In this document: positions 6,029 to 7,691 of the stretch, piece after piece | Layout of the letters: every line of letters begins with the position of its first letter | Position numbering within the stretch: position 1 is the stretch's first letter | Assembly: GCA_003577005.1 (NCBI GenBank) | Contig: QEUW01000485.1 | Location: 1 to 7,691, forward strand | Length of the DNA: 7,691 nucleotides | Direction: 5' to 3' | Source: Chloroflexota bacterium | GTDB taxonomy: Bacteria; Chloroflexota; Anaerolineae; Caldilineales; Caldilineaceae | The notes under the pieces: generated by a model | What the model saw: only the letters and a program-made list of their open reading frames with translations | The model's database searches: none | What the model was told of the DNA's origin: nothing | Program-made: the position numbers and the translations under genes

Positions 6029-7303
6029 TTACCGCTTCTGAAAGACAAGAACATACTCGGTGCTCATGCGGGTTCCAAAGGCACTCATATAGGGCATGAC
6101 CCGCCTTCGCTCGTTGATCGTCCGTACATGTTTCTCTATCAGATGCAAATTATGGGCTTGACCCAGTTCGACTAACACATCTTGAGTTGGGATAGCAATC
6201 TTCCGGATATGGGAGGGGCAAACTACAATAACAGCGTGTCGCTTGTCTTTGAGCACGCGCGCAATCTCACTCAACGCTCTATCCATGTCTACAAAATACC
6301 TGTGACAGAGCTTGGCCTGACGCATGCAGTTTGCTGCAAGCTCAGCTAAGATAGTTGGCGTCTGGCTCAGCTGAGTGAGTCTCGGATCAATTTGTAGTGG
6401 GCCAAGTAATCTGCCTTGCTGGCTGCCAATGTAACTTGACGCGTTTGTTCGATAATCGTCCAAATTGATACTTAAGGCGGCCTGCATCCAGGGGATAGCC
6501 AAAAAGTGTGCTCGTGGATAATCTAAAGCTGTTGCATAAGGAGGTGACGTGAATACGAGGTCGACAGATTCGTCTTTCAACTCGAGCTGACGCGCATCAC
6601 CTAAGCGAGCTTCTGTCCAACTCGATCTAGGGGCCGCCGCACACAGATTGCGAAACTCAACCATCTGTCTGCGCATGATTTTCGTTCTCGACGCAAAACG
6701 TGCAAGTACATCTGGCTGTTGAGGGTGCGAGTAGTGGTGGTGGCGAGAGTGAATAATGTCTCGTGCATTTGCTACGCTAGTTCGAGCAATAATTAATGAT
6801 GAAAAAGCGACCCACAAGAAGTCTTTAACGGGTCGAGGGAACGGATGTGCCGCAATGTGATAGGATAAGATAGTAAGCGCAGTTGACACTTCTGGATCAA
6901 ACCAATAGTCACGATTATGGAAATCTGGAAGTGAATAGCGAGAAGTGAGTTCAGCCGGAGCCTCTGCCGACTTTATTAGGGCAAAATCCGCTGCAGACTC
7001 CCGCAAGATGAGTCCCGCTGCTGCCTCGATTTCGGCATCATCTACGATCTGTGATTTCACCTGTGCAATGAGTCGAGCGAGGGGGTCAAAGTCATACCCG
7101 ATTGCATTGCGGCCTTTTATACGTGCCTCTACAAGTGCAGTGCCGCTACCAACCATAGGGTCGAGGATCAGTTCACCAGGTTGCGAGTAGTGGTCCATCG
7201 CATAGCCAACAAGTTGCGGTGGACATTTCGCTGCAAACGCATGCAGACCGTGTGTGGCATAAAGTGTGTTTTGGTTGTCAAAGTTGAGTTCGAGTTTTTC
7301 CAT
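6029..7303 (-). CDS. DNA N4/N6-type methyltransferase with TSPPY motif
   Basis: This 424-residue protein transfers methyl groups from S-adenosylmethionine to an amino group in DNA. The SAM site 'LILDPMVGSGTALVEA' (45-60) is followed by 'GYDFDPLA' (69-76). The catalytic loop 'VDLVFTSPPYATALDY' (247-262) follows about 190 residues later. C-terminal 'LSEIARVLKDKRHAVIVVCP' (344-363) is the usual strand after the active site. The order SAM site then PPY marks an alpha- or gamma-type enzyme, with 85-235 as candidate target-recognition region. TSPPY is typical of N4-cytosine methylases, but N6-adenine cannot be excluded. It opens the five-gene array. The ATG at 7303 has no good Shine-Dalgarno; the in-frame TTG at 7309 is an alternative. 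In this context it probably marks self DNA so that the nuclease part spares it, which is inference. RNA methylases share the SAM site but usually lack TSPPY. Confidence 0.87.
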   Translation of the reverse strand: MEKLELNFDNQNTLYATHGLHAFAAKCPPQLVGYAMDHYSQPGELILDPMVGSGTALVEARIKGRNAIGYDFDPLARLIAQVKSQIVDDAEIEAAAGLILRESAADFALIKSAEAPAELTSRYSLPDFHNRDYWFDPEVSTALTILSYHIAAHPFPRPVKDFLWVAFSSLIIARTSVANARDIIHSRHHHYSHPQQPDVLARFASRTKIMRRQMVEFRNLCAAAPRSSWTEARLGDARQLELKDESVDLVFTSPPYATALDYPRAHFLAIPWMQAALSINLDDYRTNASSYIGSQQGRLLGPLQIDPRLTQLSQTPTILAELAANCMRQAKLCHRYFVDMDRALSEIARVLKDKRHAVIVVCPSHIRKIAIPTQDVLVELGQAHNLHLIEKHVRTINERRRVMPYMSAFGTRMSTEYVLVFQKR

Positions 7304-7328
7304 CAGCAAGTTAATGGTTTTCGTGGCT

Positions 7329-7334
7329 TTTATA
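7329..7334 (-). promoter_or_regulatory. Candidate -10 box (TATAAA) ahead of the methyltransferase array
   Basis: The 135-bp gap 7304-7438 between the antitoxin stop and the methyltransferase start is the only place for an operon promoter inside the window. On the minus strand, TATAAA lies about 25 bases before the ATG, which would give a leader of roughly 20 bases. No acceptable -35 hexamer is found 16-18 bases upstream, so this is weak. If the array's own sigma-like factor drives it, the consensus would be unknown. The gap also holds a TGCCG-N8-CGGCA hairpin (about 7361-7378) without a T-run. Confidence 0.22.
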
Positions 7335-7438
7335 TTGAACTGAACAACTCCACCCTGCTGCCGATGCCAGGCGGCACTACCCTCAAACCTTCACTGCCTC
7401 CTCCACCTTTGCCATCGCCAAGGTGATCACCCTCTCTT

Positions 7439-7678
7439 TCACCCATGGCGGCGCAGGCTTTCGATCAGAGCAGAGACTTCAGGGGGTGCCTCCAGGCGTT
7501 CCAGATCTCGGCGCAGAGCCTGGCCGACATAAGCGCGAATGAGGGGTTGGTAACCGGAAAAGCCCAAGTGGGGCGCAATACGCTTGAGATCATCCACCAC
7601 ATCTTTCGGCATGCGCAGGCTGATGGTCGTCATTGGGCGCTCTTTTTGCAGCCGTTTATTGAGGTCAGTGATTTTCAT
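7439..7678 (-). CDS. CopG/BrnA-like ribbon-helix-helix antitoxin
   Basis: This 79-residue protein has a basic N-terminal part (1-15), then 'TTISLRMPKDVVDDLKRIA' (17-35), which is the beta strand and first helix of a ribbon-helix-helix domain. 'GYQPLIRAYVGQALRRDL' (42-59) is the second helix and extension. Such proteins dimerise, bind operator DNA through the paired strands and neutralise a small toxin. In BrnT/BrnA-type modules the toxin gene comes just before the antitoxin, which here would be beyond the right edge. The ATG at 7678 is preceded by GAAAGAG six bases upstream; an internal ATG at codon 16 (7633) would still encode the whole fold. It ends 135 bp before the methyltransferase and is probably a separate unit. 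The fold is secure; the toxin family is not visible. Confidence 0.83.
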   Translation of the reverse strand: MKITDLNKRLQKERPMTTISLRMPKDVVDDLKRIAPHLGFSGYQPLIRAYVGQALRRDLERLEAPPEVSALIESLRRHG

Positions 7679-7691
7679 GGCGCACTCTTTC

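Noticed and set aside
7383..7442. Mini-frame of 19 codons starting at a GTG that overlaps the antitoxin stop (VKERVITLAMAKVEEAVKV)
   Set aside because: The overlap arrangement is suggestive and the peptide is amphipathic, but it is too short and has no recognisable family; it may be a remnant or chance.
1..7691. CRISPR array, tRNA or rRNA genes, transposase or integrase
   Set aside because: No regularly spaced repeats, no tRNA-like cloverleaf or rRNA segment and no transposase or integrase motifs were seen on either strand by eye.

Overview
The window looks like an accessory (defence-type) island in a moderately GC-rich bacterium. The protein set, the DUF5615/CopG-type toxin-antitoxin flanks and the short GC-rich dispersed repeat suggest a filamentous Chloroflexota genome (Chloroflexus/Roseiflexus-like). 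That assignment is inference from general resemblance; no rRNA or other phylogenetic marker is present.

Layout. Positions 2-286 (+) hold the 3' part of a PIN-like DUF5615 toxin gene cut by the window edge. Positions 287-1018 contain no intact gene. They hold a decayed 3' half of a tRNA-guanine-transglycosylase-like gene (minus strand), closely bracketed by two identical 21-bp direct repeats, followed by an imperfect inverted repeat. From 7303 down to 1019, all on the minus strand, runs a compact five-gene array: DNA methyltransferase, a sigma-70-like protein fused to an XRE-like helix-turn-helix, an ImmA/IrrE metallopeptidase, a NurA-like nuclease and a HerA-type hexameric ATPase. At the right edge (7439-7678, minus) lies a small ribbon-helix-helix antitoxin whose toxin partner is probably outside the window.

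How the genes may work together. Gaps are 9 bp, a 4-bp overlap, 80 bp and 17 bp, so the five genes are probably one transcription unit. HerA and NurA are known partners: HerA pumps DNA and NurA degrades it. With a TSPPY-type DNA methyltransferase at the front, the array looks like a modification-plus-degradation system. The middle pair (regulator plus peptidase) resembles the ImmR/ImmA logic of mobile elements, in which a peptidase inactivates a DNA-binding regulator, except that here the regulator carries sigma-factor regions. The strongest candidate for something undescribed is therefore a methyltransferase / protease-controlled sigma-like regulator / NurA-HerA defence operon. Individual protein families are called with good confidence; the joint function is inference.
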